From Fomes fomentarius (Eukaryota; Basidiomycota; Agaricomycetes; Polyporales; Polyporaceae): a stretch of 64,000 nucleotides of DNA. The notes under the pieces were generated by a model that was not told the origin of the DNA, did not search any database, and was given only the letters and a program-made list of their open reading frames with translations. The stretch covers positions 1,612,001 through 1,676,000 of the forward strand of contig JABYQN010000002.1 in NCBI GenBank assembly GCA_022606135.1, in the 5' to 3' direction. Positions 62,746-64,000 of the stretch are shown here, piece by piece. Both the position numbers and the translations under genes were made by a program. Each line of letters opens with the position of its first letter. Within the stretch, counting starts at the first letter, position 1.

Positions 62746-63033
62746 GTTGGGTCCCCAGCGAACGTTGAGCTTCTGGCAATGTTACACGAAGTCCATAGCT
62801 ACCTGTGCTCGTGACTGTCTGCATTCTTGTGTAGAATACGCAATATTTTCTTGGCGCCGTATAAGCTCAGTTAAAACTGAACACGACGCGTCGCGACACC
62901 AACACGGGCACGTGACCGCGCACCAAAGTACTGGGAGCGCCAGATTGAATTTGAGGCGGCCAGAGTTGTTCCTCTCGCCTACCAACCTCACGGCCGAAAC
63001 CCAAGTTGTGGTTGTAGAATATTTCCCTGTACA

Positions 63034-64000
63034 ATGTCGTAGGTCCTCCCTCGGTCGAGCACCTGGTCATAAACCCTCATTGTACCAAGGAACCCAACCG
63101 ACCGCCGCGTCCTCATCGAAGTCTGCATCGATTCCGTCGAGTCCGCCATCGCGTCCGTTTCCCTTCCATTCTCCCTCGTCCAGCGCATGCTCATACGCTG
63201 TTCTTCCAGGGCCCATCGCGGAGGCGCAGATCGCCTCGAGCTCTGCGGGAACCTCGGCCTCGGCGGAGGGACGACTCCCAGCATGGGGCTGTTCAAAGAA
63301 GTGCACGCTGCAGCTCCGGGCACGCCCATCATGGTGCGTGCTTTCGAACGCCCCCTTCTCTGTTCTCTGTTCTCGGGGTCGTCGGGGACTCGGGGTCGGA
63401 GCGAATGCGGGTATGGGTACTTGGTGATTGACCGGGAATGGGCTTCTGTTCGGGCATGTGACAGGTGATGATACGCCCGAGGACGGGCGACTTCCTGTAC
63501 TCGGACGCAGAGATCCGGGTTATGCTAGCGGATATCCGCGCGTTCAAGGACGCTGGCGCGGACGGCGTGGTATTTGGCGTGTTGGAGACAGATGGCAAGG
63601 TCGACGTCGAACGCACAAGGCTGTAAGTGCCGCACAAATGTGCAGTGTCTCAAGTGTCAAGATTGGGTCAGCTGATTGCGGCTGCGAATCTGAAGTCTTG
63701 CGGAAGAGGCAGCACCTCTGCAAGGTGCGTGACACTCTTCGAAAGCGGGCTTGCCGGATGCGGCTGACACTGCATGCGTGTCTCTGTATGGACGCAGTCT
63801 GTTTCCATCGCGCATTTGACATGAGTAGCCAAGACGTCCTCTCCGGTGCGTGCGCCTGTACATGTGCATATGCATATGCACACCTGCCACATCTTCGTGC
63901 ACAGCCCATCTTGATATCTCTAGCATCCCGCAAATAACACGCATTCTCACAAGGTACGGCCTTGCAGTCGACCGGGTCCGTCGAGTACCGAGATGGCAAC
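63034..64000 (+). CDS. cutC: Copper homeostasis protein CutC, 3' end cut by window
   Basis: The CutC TIM-barrel signature is plain: RRVLIEVCIDSVESAIAS, then over an intron GGADRLELCGNLGLGGGTTP, SMGLFKEVHAAAPGTPIMV, joined to MIRPRTGDFLYSDAEIRVML, ADIRAFKDAGADGVVFGVLE, DGKVDVERTRL, then AEEAAPLQ joined to VCFHRAFDMSSQDVLS. The gene runs off the window end, so the C-terminal third is missing. The proposed start is a 5-nt first exon, ATGTC at 63034-63038, joined over a 54-nt intron to give MSNPTDRRV. CutC was linked to copper tolerance in bacteria, but its biochemical role remains unsettled; the fungal protein is cytosolic. Confidence 0.88.

Overview
The window looks like nuclear DNA of a filamentous basidiomycete, most likely an Agaricomycete. 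The coding genes are interrupted by many 45-70 nt GT-AG introns, neighbouring genes alternate strand at short spacing, and several products are families with a basidiomycete character: an F-box-like protein, a short BTB protein, a Snf1 kinase with the glycine loop IAEGTFGKV, a Pfa4-type DHHC transferase, and a giant 2-oxoglutarate/Fe(II)-oxygenase-like family. No bacterial-style operons, rRNA or CRISPR were seen, and no convincing tRNA.

Layout. 0-1.1 kb: a weakly supported coiled-coil gene. 1.1-10 kb: a gene-poor stretch. 10.1-12.5 kb: F-box-like protein. 14-16.4 kb: amidohydrolase. 16.4-19.3 kb: empty. 19.3-23.4 kb: MFS transporter and Snf1 kinase, head to head. 24.7-27.4 kb: Pumilio RNA-binding protein. 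28.2-30.5 kb: cytochrome c oxidase subunit (COX6/Va) and an RRM protein, head to head. 31.7-40.3 kb: two adjacent paralogues of a ~1,200-residue Fe2OG-oxygenase-like protein. 40.5-50.5 kb: dense housekeeping block (NAF1, a SAS4/PEHE-like chromatin protein, an orphan mitochondrial protein, DHHC palmitoyltransferase, tandem-bromodomain RSC4-like protein). 50.8-53.0 kb: cytochrome P450. 54.2-55.3 kb: BTB protein. 55.7-57.7 kb: acyl-CoA desaturase with cytochrome b5 tail. 58.4-62.7 kb: third Fe2OG-like paralogue. 63.0 kb to the edge: CutC copper-homeostasis protein, cut by the window end.

Two themes stand out. First, the three Fe2OG-like paralogues have taken different catalytic paths: one keeps the full H-x-D...H...R set, one has lost the His of H-x-D, the distal His and the Arg, and one has Cys in place of the first His. 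All three end in short basic, NLS-like tails, so they may be nuclear. Second, several genes carry active-site or core residues on micro-exons: 18 nt with the H-x-D of the intact oxygenase, 17 nt next to the DHHC box, 10 nt in the amidohydrolase, and a candidate 3-nt exon that would restore the third histidine box of the desaturase. A standard gene finder would probably miss or misread these. All gene models were built by hand from translation, splice consensus and remembered family patterns; no search was run.
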